From Pseudomonadota bacterium (lineage in GTDB: Bacteria > Pseudomonadota > Alphaproteobacteria > Sphingomonadales > Sphingomonadaceae), in NCBI GenBank assembly GCA_023423775.1, contig JAFAEZ010000054.1:1-21137 (forward strand): 21,137 bases of DNA, in the 5' to 3' direction. A program made the translations under genes and the position numbers. How positions within the stretch are numbered: the first letter of the stretch is position 1; every line of letters begins with the position of its first letter. This document shows, piece by piece, positions 6,643 to 13,308 of the stretch. Under the pieces are notes generated by a model. The model was not told the origin of the DNA. It did no database searches and saw nothing but the letters and a program-made list of their open reading frames with translations.

Positions 6643-6821
6643 GCGACGGTGCGGCGGCCCCGGAGTCGCCCTGCGTCAATATCTGCGCGCTTGATCAGGC
6701 CGGCCGCATCTGCGTCGGCTGCGGACGGACGATCGAAGAGATAGGCGAATGGAGCGCGGCGGCGCCCGAGCGGCGGCGCGCCATCGTCCAGGCCGCGAAA
6801 GCGCGGCTCATTCGCGGCTGA
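6639..6821 (+). CDS. DUF1289 small zinc-finger-like protein, CTG start
   Basis: A 60-residue frame reads SPCVNICALD (10-19), then GRICVGCGRTIEEIGEW (22-38), then a basic helix ending in RG. This is the DUF1289 signature (PF06945): C-x3-C and C-x2-C (C12, C16, C25, C28) followed by GRT.EEI..W. The cysteines probably bind a metal; the function is unknown. The frame has no ATG, GTG or TTG start for a long way upstream. The best start is CTG at 6639, which gives MSDGAAAPESPC and overlaps the helicase stop as CTGA, like the familiar ATGA coupling. The gene is therefore expected to be translated by ribosomes ending the helicase. Its 3' end overlaps the end of the convergent GFA gene by 14 bp. Confidence 0.8.
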   Translation: MSDGAAAPESPCVNICALDQAGRICVGCGRTIEEIGEWSAAAPERRRAIVQAAKARLIRG

Positions 6822-7206
6822 GCGGCCCCGCAGTATCGAAGTGAATCCACGGCCGCGCCCGGTGGCCGTAGACCGAGATTGTCGGCTCGGGAAAATCCCG
6901 GTCGGCGAAGCAGCCGACGGCGACCGAGACCATGCCGGGGCGGCGCTCGATCTCCCAATAAAGCACGGTGCCGCAGCGCGGGCAGAAATAGTGGCGCCCC
7001 CAAAAGCCTTCGTCGGACGAGCGCGTATAGCCGCGGCTTTCGCCCTCGATCCGCACGCGATCGGCCGGCCAGGTGGCGTTGAGGCCAAAGGCGCTCCCGG
7101 TGCGCTTCTGGCATTCGAGGCAATGACAGATCGAGCCGCGGGCGGGCTCGCCCTCGCAGGTCGCCGTCAGGGCTCCGCAGGAACAGCTTGCGATACGGGT
7201 GACCAT
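6808..7206 (-). CDS. GFA family zinc-binding protein
   Basis: The 132-residue protein matches the GFA/CENP-V fold (PF04828). CSCG (8-11), CHCLEC (27-32) and FCPRCG (74-79) supply the cysteines for two zinc sites, with TGSAFG (36-41) between them. The family takes its name from Gfa, reported to speed up S-hydroxymethylglutathione formation from formaldehyde, but most bacterial members have no proven activity, so only the fold is claimed. It is cytoplasmic with no signal peptide. The gene lies 58 bp downstream of the inhibitor gene on the same strand, and its stop overlaps the end of the convergent DUF1289 gene. No formaldehyde genes are close by. Confidence 0.85.
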   Translation of the reverse strand: MVTRIASCSCGALTATCEGEPARGSICHCLECQKRTGSAFGLNATWPADRVRIEGESRGYTRSSDEGFWGRHYFCPRCGTVLYWEIERRPGMVSVAVGCFADRDFPEPTISVYGHRARPWIHFDTAGPLSRE

Positions 7207-7264
7207 GGCCCCTCCGAGTGCGTCGGGGCATCATAAGCGCGTGCGGGACGCCGTGGCGACCGCT

Positions 7265-7525
7265 TTATTGGGGTACGTCGTCGCTCATCGGCGGCGACTG
7301 GAACGTCCCTTCCTGGCGGACCTCGGCGACGCCCGGGAAGCTGCGCAGGCTCTCCTCTATCGACGGATCACCGTGGCCGCCGACCACGCCGACACCCGGC
7401 AATTCGCGCTCGACCTCGAGGCCGGCATTGCGCAGTTCTTTGGCGACCTCGTGCACGTCATGGTCGCGCTCGACCCGCACAAGATAGTTGACGGCCTTGG
7501 CCGGGCCCGTGCCTTTTTTATCCAT
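7265..7525 (-). CDS. I9-like protease inhibitor / propeptide-like protein
   Basis: This 86-residue protein begins MDKKGTGPAKAVNYLVRVER. Its core follows the pattern of subtilisin propeptides and I9 inhibitors: a first strand YLVRVE, a helix of about 12 residues, GLEVEREL, a VGVVGG strand, a second helix (DPSIEESLRSF), and PGVAEVRQEG, like the PGV..VE..... ending of propeptides. There is no signal peptide. It starts 17 bp after the stop of an S8 protease gene on the same strand, so the likely role is to inhibit that enzyme or help it fold. Similar small proteins are sometimes annotated as ketohydroxyglutarate aldolase, which does not fit this length. The ribosome site before 7525 is weak. Assignment rests on pattern and context. 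Confidence 0.7.
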   Translation of the reverse strand: MDKKGTGPAKAVNYLVRVERDHDVHEVAKELRNAGLEVERELPGVGVVGGHGDPSIEESLRSFPGVAEVRQEGTFQSPPMSDDVPQ

Positions 7526-7542
7526 GCCCGGAATGTAGGCCG

Positions 7543-8751
7543 TCAGGGCGCCTGGACCAAGCCCCTGCCGACATCCCGCCTGTCGAGGCCGCCGACCGGA
7601 ACGGCGCTGTTCACCACCTTGTCCCACAAGGCCTGGCCACGCAGCGACGGATTCGATTCCGCCCAGAGCGCAGCGACGCCCGCGACATGGGGACAGGCCA
7701 TGCTGGTGCCCGACAGGCTGCGATAGAGCCGCGGGCGCGGCACCGAGGAGAACACGCCGACCCCCGGCGCTGCGACATCGACCGCGCCGACACCAGTGGC
7801 GCCACAGGAGAAGGTCGCGATGCCCGCGTCGGCTCCGACGGCGGCGACCGCCATGATCGAGGGCGCGTTGGCGGGCGCTGTGACCGGCGCGACATAGCCG
7901 TACCGGCGATCGCTCTCGTTGCCGGCAGCGGCGATTACCAAAGTGCCCGCTTCCAGCGCCCGCCTGGCGACCTCTTCATAGAGCGGATCGAACGGTTCCT
8001 CAGGCCTGACCGGACGACCCAGCGACATCGAGACAATAGCGCAATCCTGCTGGATCGCCCATTCGATGCCGGCAATGATATCGAGCTCCCTGCCCGCGCC
8101 GCTGTCGTCCAAGACCTTGCCGACATGGAGACGGGCATTGGGGGCGACGCCGTAAGGCGGGACATTGCCGCCGCCCCTGACCGCACCGGCCGCGGTGCCG
8201 GCGCAATGTGTGCCATGGCCCCTGACGTCATGGACCGTCTGTCCCGACACGAGGCTTTGCGTGACGATCTGGCGCCCCGCGAAGTCGGGATGGCCGAGGT
8301 CGATCCCGGTATCCAGGATCGCCAGCTTCACCCCCTCGCCGGTAGCGCCGGACCCGGGCAGACCGATGGCGTCGCGACCCCACGTCGACCCCGCGCTATC
8401 GATCCAGGGAGGGCCGTAGGCGGTGAACATCCAGAATTCGGGGCGTGTATCGACGACCTCGTCCATCGCTTGCAGATTCGCGGCGCAGGCAGAAGCGCGG
8501 GCGAAGTCGCCGCCGATCGCCGCCAAGCCGAAGCGATCGAGCAGGACGACGTCCTGACCGCCGCGCCAGTCCTGTTCCGACGCAGTGAAACCCGAGGATC
8601 GGGCGACATCCTCGGTCCCGCACGCGCTGGCGAGGGCCTTCACCGCATCCGCGGGGCGCACATCCGGATGAAAGGTCACCAGGCGCCGGCCGGTCGGTTG
8701 CGGCGGGACGATCAGCGGCTGGGCTTCAGCCCGTTCGATCATGTCGGTCAT
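7543..8751 (-). CDS. S8 family subtilisin-like serine protease
   Basis: The 402-residue protein has a complete catalytic set: Asp147 (ILDTGIDLGHPDF), His179 (GHGTHCAGT), the oxyanion Asn278 (AAAGNES) and Ser350 (GTSMACPHVAG). Residues about 20-105 (from RRLVTFHPD to MDEVVDTRPEF) look like a degenerate propeptide of the I9 type. No signal peptide is visible at the N-terminus (MTDMIERAEAQPL), so it may act in the cytoplasm or leave by another route. A strong GAGGAGG ribosome site lies before the ATG at 8751. The I9-like gene follows 17 bp downstream, which suggests co-transcription. The closest relatives are probably the subtilase/kexin-like proteins of uncharacterised bacterial groups; substrates are unknown. 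Confidence 0.93.
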   Translation of the reverse strand: MTDMIERAEAQPLIVPPQPTGRRLVTFHPDVRPADAVKALASACGTEDVARSSGFTASEQDWRGGQDVVLLDRFGLAAIGGDFARASACAANLQAMDEVVDTRPEFWMFTAYGPPWIDSAGSTWGRDAIGLPGSGATGEGVKLAILDTGIDLGHPDFAGRQIVTQSLVSGQTVHDVRGHGTHCAGTAAGAVRGGGNVPPYGVAPNARLHVGKVLDDSGAGRELDIIAGIEWAIQQDCAIVSMSLGRPVRPEEPFDPLYEEVARRALEAGTLVIAAAGNESDRRYGYVAPVTAPANAPSIMAVAAVGADAGIATFSCGATGVGAVDVAAPGVGVFSSVPRPRLYRSLSGTSMACPHVAGVAALWAESNPSLRGQALWDKVVNSAVPVGGLDRRDVGRGLVQAP

Positions 8752-8834
8752 CGCCTCTTCCTCCTCGGCGAGCAGGGAAGCATGCGCGCGCGAGTCCGCC
8801 CTAGGCGAGACTGGTCCGTTTCGGAGGTCGGGCT

Positions 8835-9335
8835 TCAGGCCCCGGCCGGCCGGCGCATGATCGCGTGCGGGACGACGTGGGCGGTAGTAGCGTCGGGGTC
8901 CACCTCGAAACCGAACCTGCGATAGAAGCGGATCGCGCGCTCGTTGTGGCGGAGGACGTTGAGCCAGAGCGCATTGTCGGCGCCGAGCCAGGCGATGCCG
9001 TCCTCCATCAGCGCCGCTGAGACCGGGGTGCCGTGGAAGCGCGGATCGACCATCAGCCAGTCGAGCTCGCGGTCGTCGGGCCCGTGGACGGTGGCGATGA
9101 CATAGCCGGCGAACATGCCGTCGACGAACGCGGCGCCGAAACGCTGACGGTCGCTGGCGGCGGCCGCCTCGCAGCAGCCGGCGCTGATGGCGACGACGCG
9201 GCGGTTGGCCGCGACATGCTCGTCGGGCATGTCCTCGACATAGAAGGTCGAGGCGGTCGCCGCCTCGGTCAGTCGGGTGATGTCGGCGGCCGAGATGCGG
9301 TCGAAAGCGGCGGCATCCGCGACGATCTCAACCAC
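8835..9335 (-). CDS. GNAT family N-acetyltransferase (after tgt)
   Basis: The 166-residue protein has a GNAT core: a strand and turn LDWLMVDPRFHGTPVSAALM (about 111-130), where the acetyl-CoA loop is expected, and LNVLRHNERAIRFYRRFGF (about 140-158), the usual helix before the last strands. The acetyl acceptor is unknown. I place the start at the GTG at 9335, which overlaps the tgt stop by 8 bp and begins MVEIVADAAAF; AAGGG lies about 10 nt upstream. An ATG at 9410 is open in frame but would overlap tgt by 83 bp and adds a low-complexity Ala stretch. The gene ends the queA-tgt gene train and lies 83 bp before the S8 protease gene. Confidence 0.8.
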   Translation of the reverse strand: MVEIVADAAAFDRISAADITRLTEAATASTFYVEDMPDEHVAANRRVVAISAGCCEAAAASDRQRFGAAFVDGMFAGYVIATVHGPDDRELDWLMVDPRFHGTPVSAALMEDGIAWLGADNALWLNVLRHNERAIRFYRRFGFEVDPDATTAHVVPHAIMRRPAGA

Positions 9336-10482
9336 AGCCGGCAGCGCCCTTCGGGCCGTGATAGCGGCTGCGGAAATCGCTGGCGAAAGCGGCGAGCCGG
9401 CCTTCGCCAATGGCCGCGCGAAGGTCCGCCATCAGCGCCTGATAGAAGCGGATATTGTGCTCGGTCATCAGCATCGCGCCGAGGATTTCGCCGGCGCGAA
9501 CGAGATGGTGGAGATAGGCGCGGCTCCAGGTGGCACAGACCGGACAGCCGCATTCCGGGTCGAGCGGGCCCTTGTCCTCGCCAAACTTGGCGTTGCGAAT
9601 GTTGATCGGGCCGGTGCGCGTGAAGGCCTGGCCGGTGCGGCCCGAGCGGGTCGGCAGCACGCAATCGAACATGTCGATGCCGCGCTCGACCGCGCCGACG
9701 ATGTCGTCGGGCTTGCCGACGCCCATCAGGTAACGCGGCTTGTCGACGGGAAGCTGACCGGGCGCGAAATCGAGGCAGCCGAACATCGCCTCCTGGCCCT
9801 CGCCGACGGCGAGGCCGCCCACCGCATAGCCGTCGAAGCCGATGTCGATCAGCGCGTCGGCCGATTGCTTGCGGAGATTCTCGTCGAGCGCGCCCTGCTG
9901 GATGCCGAACAAAGCGGCGCGCCCGGCATGCTCGCCGCCGGAATCGAAGCCCTCGCGCGAGCGCTTCGCCCAGCGCATCGAGCGGTCCATTGCCGCTTTC
10001 TGCTCGTCGGCCGTCGAGGTGGTCGGCACGAGCTGGTCGAACGCCATGACGATGTCCGAATCGAGCAGCCGCTGGATCTCCATCGAGCGTTCGGGGGAGA
10101 GCATGTGGCGCGAGCCGTCGAGGTGGCTCTTGAAGGCGACCCCTTCTTCGGTGACCTTGTTCAGCTCCGACAGGCTCATCACCTGGTAGCCGCCGCTGTC
10201 GGTAAGGATCGGCCGTTCCCAGCCCATGAAATCGTGCAGTCCGCCGAGGCGGGCGACGCGCTCTGCGCCGGGCCGGAGCATCAGATGATAGGTGTTGCCG
10301 AGGATGATGTCGGCGCCGGCGGCGCGGACGTCGGCCGGCTTCATCGCCTTCACCGTGGCGGCGGTGCCGACGGGCATGAAGGCGGGCGTGCGGATCTCGC
10401 CGCGGCGCATGGCGATCGTGCCGGTGCGGGCGGCGCCGTCGGTGGCGGCGATCGTGAAGGCGAAACGGGGGCGTTCGGACAT
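9328..10482 (-). CDS. tgt: Queuine tRNA-ribosyltransferase (tRNA-guanine transglycosylase)
   Basis: The 384-residue enzyme swaps guanine-34 of tRNAs with GUN anticodons for preQ1. Conserved parts are DSGGYQ with D95, GIQQG (193-197), GYAVGGLAVGE (218-228), the nucleophile D273 in MFDCVLPTR, and the zinc site C311, C313, C316 and H342. Length and sequence closely follow the Zymomonas mobilis enzyme as I remember it. One clear difference: the segment recalled there as FDECTPYPA is FDQLVPTTS here, so the residue equivalent to Cys158, which lines the preQ1 pocket, is Leu151. The start at 10482 has AAGG about 9 nt upstream. queA lies in the same train, so the cell makes queuosine from preQ1. Confidence 0.96.
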   Translation of the reverse strand: MSERPRFAFTIAATDGAARTGTIAMRRGEIRTPAFMPVGTAATVKAMKPADVRAAGADIILGNTYHLMLRPGAERVARLGGLHDFMGWERPILTDSGGYQVMSLSELNKVTEEGVAFKSHLDGSRHMLSPERSMEIQRLLDSDIVMAFDQLVPTTSTADEQKAAMDRSMRWAKRSREGFDSGGEHAGRAALFGIQQGALDENLRKQSADALIDIGFDGYAVGGLAVGEGQEAMFGCLDFAPGQLPVDKPRYLMGVGKPDDIVGAVERGIDMFDCVLPTRSGRTGQAFTRTGPINIRNAKFGEDKGPLDPECGCPVCATWSRAYLHHLVRAGEILGAMLMTEHNIRFYQALMADLRAAIGEGRLAAFASDFRSRYHGPKGAAGCG

Positions 10483-10499
10483 GGCCGGGCCTTAGCGCG

Positions 10500-10991
10500 T
10501 CACTTGTCCAGCGCAAGCTCCCAGATTTCGCCCTGCTCGGGCTTGCCGAATTCGTGGTGGACCTCGGTCGAGACGATTTCCATCCCGGCCGCGGCGTAGA
10601 TCTTGCGCGCGCTGAGCAGGATCGAATGGGTCCAGAGCTGGAGCTTGTCGTAGCCGGCATCGCGGGCGAAGGCGATGCAGTGACGGACCAGGTCGTTGCC
10701 GAGGCCGAGGCCGCGCGCCGACGGCTCGACATAGAGCAGACGGAGCTTGGCGACATTGTCGCCGGCGTCGGTGACGAACACCGAGCCCGCCATCACGCCC
10801 TCGATCTCGGCGATCCAGCATTGTTCGCGGCCCGGCTTGAAGTGGCGCAGGAAGGCGGACGTGATCTCGCCGAGCAGGGCCTCCATCGGCCGGCCCCAGC
10901 CATAGCCCTCATGGTAGAGCACGGCCTGGCGCGCGCAGACGAGACCCATGTCGCCGGGCCGGAAGGTGCGGATCGTATAGGGCTTGGTCAT
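10500..10991 (-). CDS. GNAT family N-acetyltransferase (between queA and tgt)
   Basis: The 163-residue protein has a clear GNAT core: LRLLYVEPSARGLGLGNDL (about 83-101), with the RGLGLG acetyl-CoA pyrophosphate loop, then ARKIYAAAGMEIV (about 127-139). The N-terminal part (RPGDMGLVCARQAVLYHEGYGW) resembles the GNAT half of bacterial MarR-GNAT fusions; here the MarR part is absent and the protein starts directly with the GNAT domain, so it is not a regulator. Its ATG overlaps the queA stop by 4 bp (ATGA) and its stop is 17 bp before the tgt start, which points to co-translation with the queuosine genes. The acceptor substrate is unknown; a role in queuosine metabolism is only a guess from position. 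Confidence 0.85.
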   Translation of the reverse strand: MTKPYTIRTFRPGDMGLVCARQAVLYHEGYGWGRPMEALLGEITSAFLRHFKPGREQCWIAEIEGVMAGSVFVTDAGDNVAKLRLLYVEPSARGLGLGNDLVRHCIAFARDAGYDKLQLWTHSILLSARKIYAAAGMEIVSTEVHHEFGKPEQGEIWELALDK

Positions 10992-12013
10992 GGCAGCAGC
11001 AGACTAGCATCGCCGTAGGAATAGAAGCGATAGTCGGCTGCGATCGCGTGGGCGTAGGCGGCCTGCATGCGCTCGCGGCCCATCAGCGCCGAGACCAGCA
11101 TGAACAGGGTCGATTTGGGCAGATGGAAGTTGGTGACGAGGCCGTCGATCGCCTTGAAGCGGTAGCCCGGCGTGATGAAGATCGCCGTGTCGCCCTCGAA
11201 CGGGCGGATGATGCCGTCGTCACCGGCCGCGCTTTCCAGCAGGCGCAGCGAGGTCGTGCCGACCGCGACGAGGCGGCCGCCGCGCGCCCGGACAGCGTTC
11301 AGGCGATCGGCGGTGGCGGCATCGATCCGGCCCCACTCGCTGTGCATGACGTGGTCGTCCGTGTCCTCGGCCTTGACCGGGAGGAAGGTGCCCGCGCCGA
11401 CATGAAGGGTGAGGGTTTCGTGGCCGATGCCGGCATCGGCGAAGGCCTGCATCAAGGCCGGCGTGAAGTGGAGCGCGGCGGTGGGCGCGGCGACGGCGCC
11501 CTTCTCGCGCGCGAACATGGTCTGGTAATCCTCGGCGTCGCGCGCGTCGGTCTCGCGCTTGCCGGCAATGTAGGGCGGCAGCGGCATGCGGCCGGCGCGC
11601 TCGAGCAATGTCTCGACCGGCTCCTCGCCCTCGAAGGCCAGGAGGATGCTGCCGTCCGCGGCCTTGGCGGCGGCGAGCGCAGTGACGCCCTCACCGAAAT
11701 CGATGCGGTCGCCTTCGCGGACGCGCTTGGCATTGCGGACGAAAGCGCGCCATTCGCGCAGCCCCTCGCGCTTGTGCAGCGTGGCGCCGACGCTGGCCTC
11801 GCCGCGCCGCCCCTCGAGCTGGGCGGGGATGACGCGGGTATCGTTGAAGACGAGGACGTCGCCCGGCGAAAGCAGCGACGGCAGATCGGCGACGCTGCGG
11901 TCGTCGAGCCGGTCGCCCGAGACCAGCAAGAGGCGCGCACTGTCGCGCGGGGAAGCGGGGCGGAGCGCGATACGCTCCGCGGGCAGATCGAAATCGAATA
12001 AGTCGACGCGCAT
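10988..12013 (-). CDS. queA: S-adenosylmethionine:tRNA ribosyltransferase-isomerase
   Basis: The 341-residue protein reads as full-length QueA: DLFDFDLP at the start (4-11), VFNDTRVIPA (about 54-63), APTAALHFT (about 175-183), LHVGAGTFLPVK (about 202-213), GTTSLRLLE (about 252-260) and LVTNFHLPKSTL (about 290-301). It transfers the ribose part of S-adenosylmethionine to preQ1 in tRNA to form epoxyqueuosine, the step after Tgt. The start at 12013 (MRVDLFDFDLP) fits family length; an upstream Met at 12058 would run into the cyclophilin gene. The cyclophilin stop is 10 bp upstream and the next gene overlaps by 4 bp, so the enzyme is part of a tight operon. The ribosome site is weak, so coupling may matter. 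Confidence 0.96.
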   Translation of the reverse strand: MRVDLFDFDLPAERIALRPASPRDSARLLLVSGDRLDDRSVADLPSLLSPGDVLVFNDTRVIPAQLEGRRGEASVGATLHKREGLREWRAFVRNAKRVREGDRIDFGEGVTALAAAKAADGSILLAFEGEEPVETLLERAGRMPLPPYIAGKRETDARDAEDYQTMFAREKGAVAAPTAALHFTPALMQAFADAGIGHETLTLHVGAGTFLPVKAEDTDDHVMHSEWGRIDAATADRLNAVRARGGRLVAVGTTSLRLLESAAGDDGIIRPFEGDTAIFITPGYRFKAIDGLVTNFHLPKSTLFMLVSALMGRERMQAAYAHAIAADYRFYSYGDASLLLP

Positions 12014-12023
12014 GGCGCCGGGC

Positions 12024-12701
12024 TTATTGCTGGGGCTGCGTCGCCTGTACAGGGGCAACGGCCGCTTCGACGGCAGCCGGAGCGGGCGTGGGCGGCGCCA
12101 TCAGCGCACTCGCCGGCAGCGGCGGCACGTTGTCGGCGCCGATCGAGGCCCGGACGATGCGCGACGGATTGGCGGGCGGCTCACCGCGCGCGATCGCGTC
12201 GACATATTGCATGCCGCTGACGACACGGCCGAAGGTGCTGTACTTGCCGTCGAGCGTCAGGCGCGGCGCCAGCATGATGAAGAACTGGCTGTTGGCCGTG
12301 TTGGGCTCGTTCGTGCGGGCGGCCGAGACGGCGCCGCGGACGTGGGGCAGCGGGTTGAACTCCGCGTTGAGGTCGGGGAGCGGCGAACCGCCCTGGCCGG
12401 TGCCGGTCGGGTCGCCGGTCTGAGCCATGAAGCCGTCGATCACGCGGTGGAAGACGATGCCGTTATAGAAGCCCTGACGCGCGAGCGTCTTGATCCGCTC
12501 GACATGGTTGGGCGCGACATCGGGGCGGAGCTGGATGACCACGCGGCCGCCGGTGGAGAGATCGAGGTTGAGCGTATTCTCCGGCTCCAGCGCCGGGACG
12601 ATGGTCGCGGGCGAAGGCGCGGCGGGGGCCGGCTCCTGGGCTGCGGCGGCACCCGCCAGCAGCAGGCCGCCGGCGGCGGCGAACAGTGATTTCAGCAACA
12701 T
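12024..12701 (-). CDS. Cyclophilin-type peptidyl-prolyl isomerase, exported
   Basis: The 225-residue protein starts with a signal peptide (MLLKSLFAAAGGLLLAGAAA, cleavage after AAA or AAAA-Q near residue 21). After a Pro/Ala-rich linker comes the cyclophilin domain (about 44-190), with FHRVIDGFMAQTGDPTGTG (about 84-102) holding the catalytic Arg, and NSQFFIML and YSTFGRVV blocks. A Pro/Ala/Gln tail follows, ending QATQPQQ. It catalyses cis-trans isomerisation at proline bonds in secreted or outer membrane proteins in the periplasm. AAGGG lies 6 nt before the ATG. The gene is 72 bp downstream of coaD and 10 bp before queA; cyclophilin next to coaD and queA is an arrangement I know from sphingomonads. 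Confidence 0.93.
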   Translation of the reverse strand: MLLKSLFAAAGGLLLAGAAAAQEPAPAAPSPATIVPALEPENTLNLDLSTGGRVVIQLRPDVAPNHVERIKTLARQGFYNGIVFHRVIDGFMAQTGDPTGTGQGGSPLPDLNAEFNPLPHVRGAVSAARTNEPNTANSQFFIMLAPRLTLDGKYSTFGRVVSGMQYVDAIARGEPPANPSRIVRASIGADNVPPLPASALMAPPTPAPAAVEAAVAPVQATQPQQ

Positions 12702-12734
12702 AGCACCCTTATCCCCGTAAACTGGTCCTGCGCA

Positions 12735-12763
12735 TCTCTAGCGCGCGCCTTTAAGATTGTCAG
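12735..12763 (-). promoter_or_regulatory. Possible internal promoter before the cyclophilin gene
   Basis: In the 72-bp gap after coaD, minus-strand CTGACA (12758-12763) is 17 bp from TAGAGA (12735-12740). The -35 is good and the -10 is mediocre. It could drive cyclophilin-queA-GNAT-tgt on its own. A small AGCC/GGCT hairpin with a 5-nt loop sits just past the coaD stop. Confidence 0.3.
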
Positions 12764-12773
12764 CCTGAACGGC

Positions 12774-13277
12774 TCATGACCCCTTGCGGCCAATCCGCTC
12801 GACCCGCGCGACGACGTCGTCAGCCACTGCCGGCGAGACGAACTTGCGGATGTCGCCGCCATAGAGCGCGATTTCCTTGACGAGGCGCGAGGCGATCGGC
12901 TGCAGCGACACGTCGGCCATCAGGAAGACGGTCTCGATCCTGTCGTTCAGCTGCTGGTTCATGCCCGCCATCTGATATTCGTACTCGAAGTCGGCAACGG
13001 CGCGCAGGCCGCGGACGATCATCGACGCGCCCTCGCGCTCCGCGAAATCCATCAGCAGGCAGTCAAACGAGACCACGCATATGTCGCGGTCGCAGCTCGC
13101 GACCTCGCGGCGGACCATCTCCATCCGTTCCTCGACCGAGAACATCGGCGACTTGGAGGGGTTGGTGGTAACGCCGATCACCAGCCGGTCGACGAGGTGC
13201 GCGCCGCGGCGGATGATGTCCATGTGGCCGAGCGTGATCGGATCGAACGTGCCCGGATAGACGCCCGTGCGCATCAT
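12774..13277 (-). CDS. coaD: Phosphopantetheine adenylyltransferase
   Basis: The 167-residue protein begins MMRTGVYPGTFDPITLGHMD, with the nucleotidyltransferase motif TLGH (the T/HxGH signature) near the N-terminus, and carries NPSKSPMF, MIVRGLRA and SRLVKEIA (the usual (S/S)xxVRE-like segment). CoaD transfers AMP from ATP to 4'-phosphopantetheine, the fourth step of CoA synthesis, in the cytoplasm. Two adjacent ATG codons (13277 and 13274) are possible, with GGGGG 5 or 8 nt upstream; the longer frame to 13538 overlaps ispA and is not used. It follows ispA by 31 bp and precedes the cyclophilin gene. Length matches the family norm of about 160-170. Confidence 0.96.
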   Translation of the reverse strand: MMRTGVYPGTFDPITLGHMDIIRRGAHLVDRLVIGVTTNPSKSPMFSVEERMEMVRREVASCDRDICVVSFDCLLMDFAEREGASMIVRGLRAVADFEYEYQMAGMNQQLNDRIETVFLMADVSLQPIASRLVKEIALYGGDIRKFVSPAVADDVVARVERIGRKGS

Positions 13278-13308
13278 CTTGTCCCCCATTGGTCCGGCGA
13301 GCGGCTTA

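Noticed and set aside
7687..10599. Long plus-strand frames opposite the S8 protease and tgt genes
   Set aside because: The minus strand has complete catalytic motifs; the plus frames have none and are typical GC-skew shadows.
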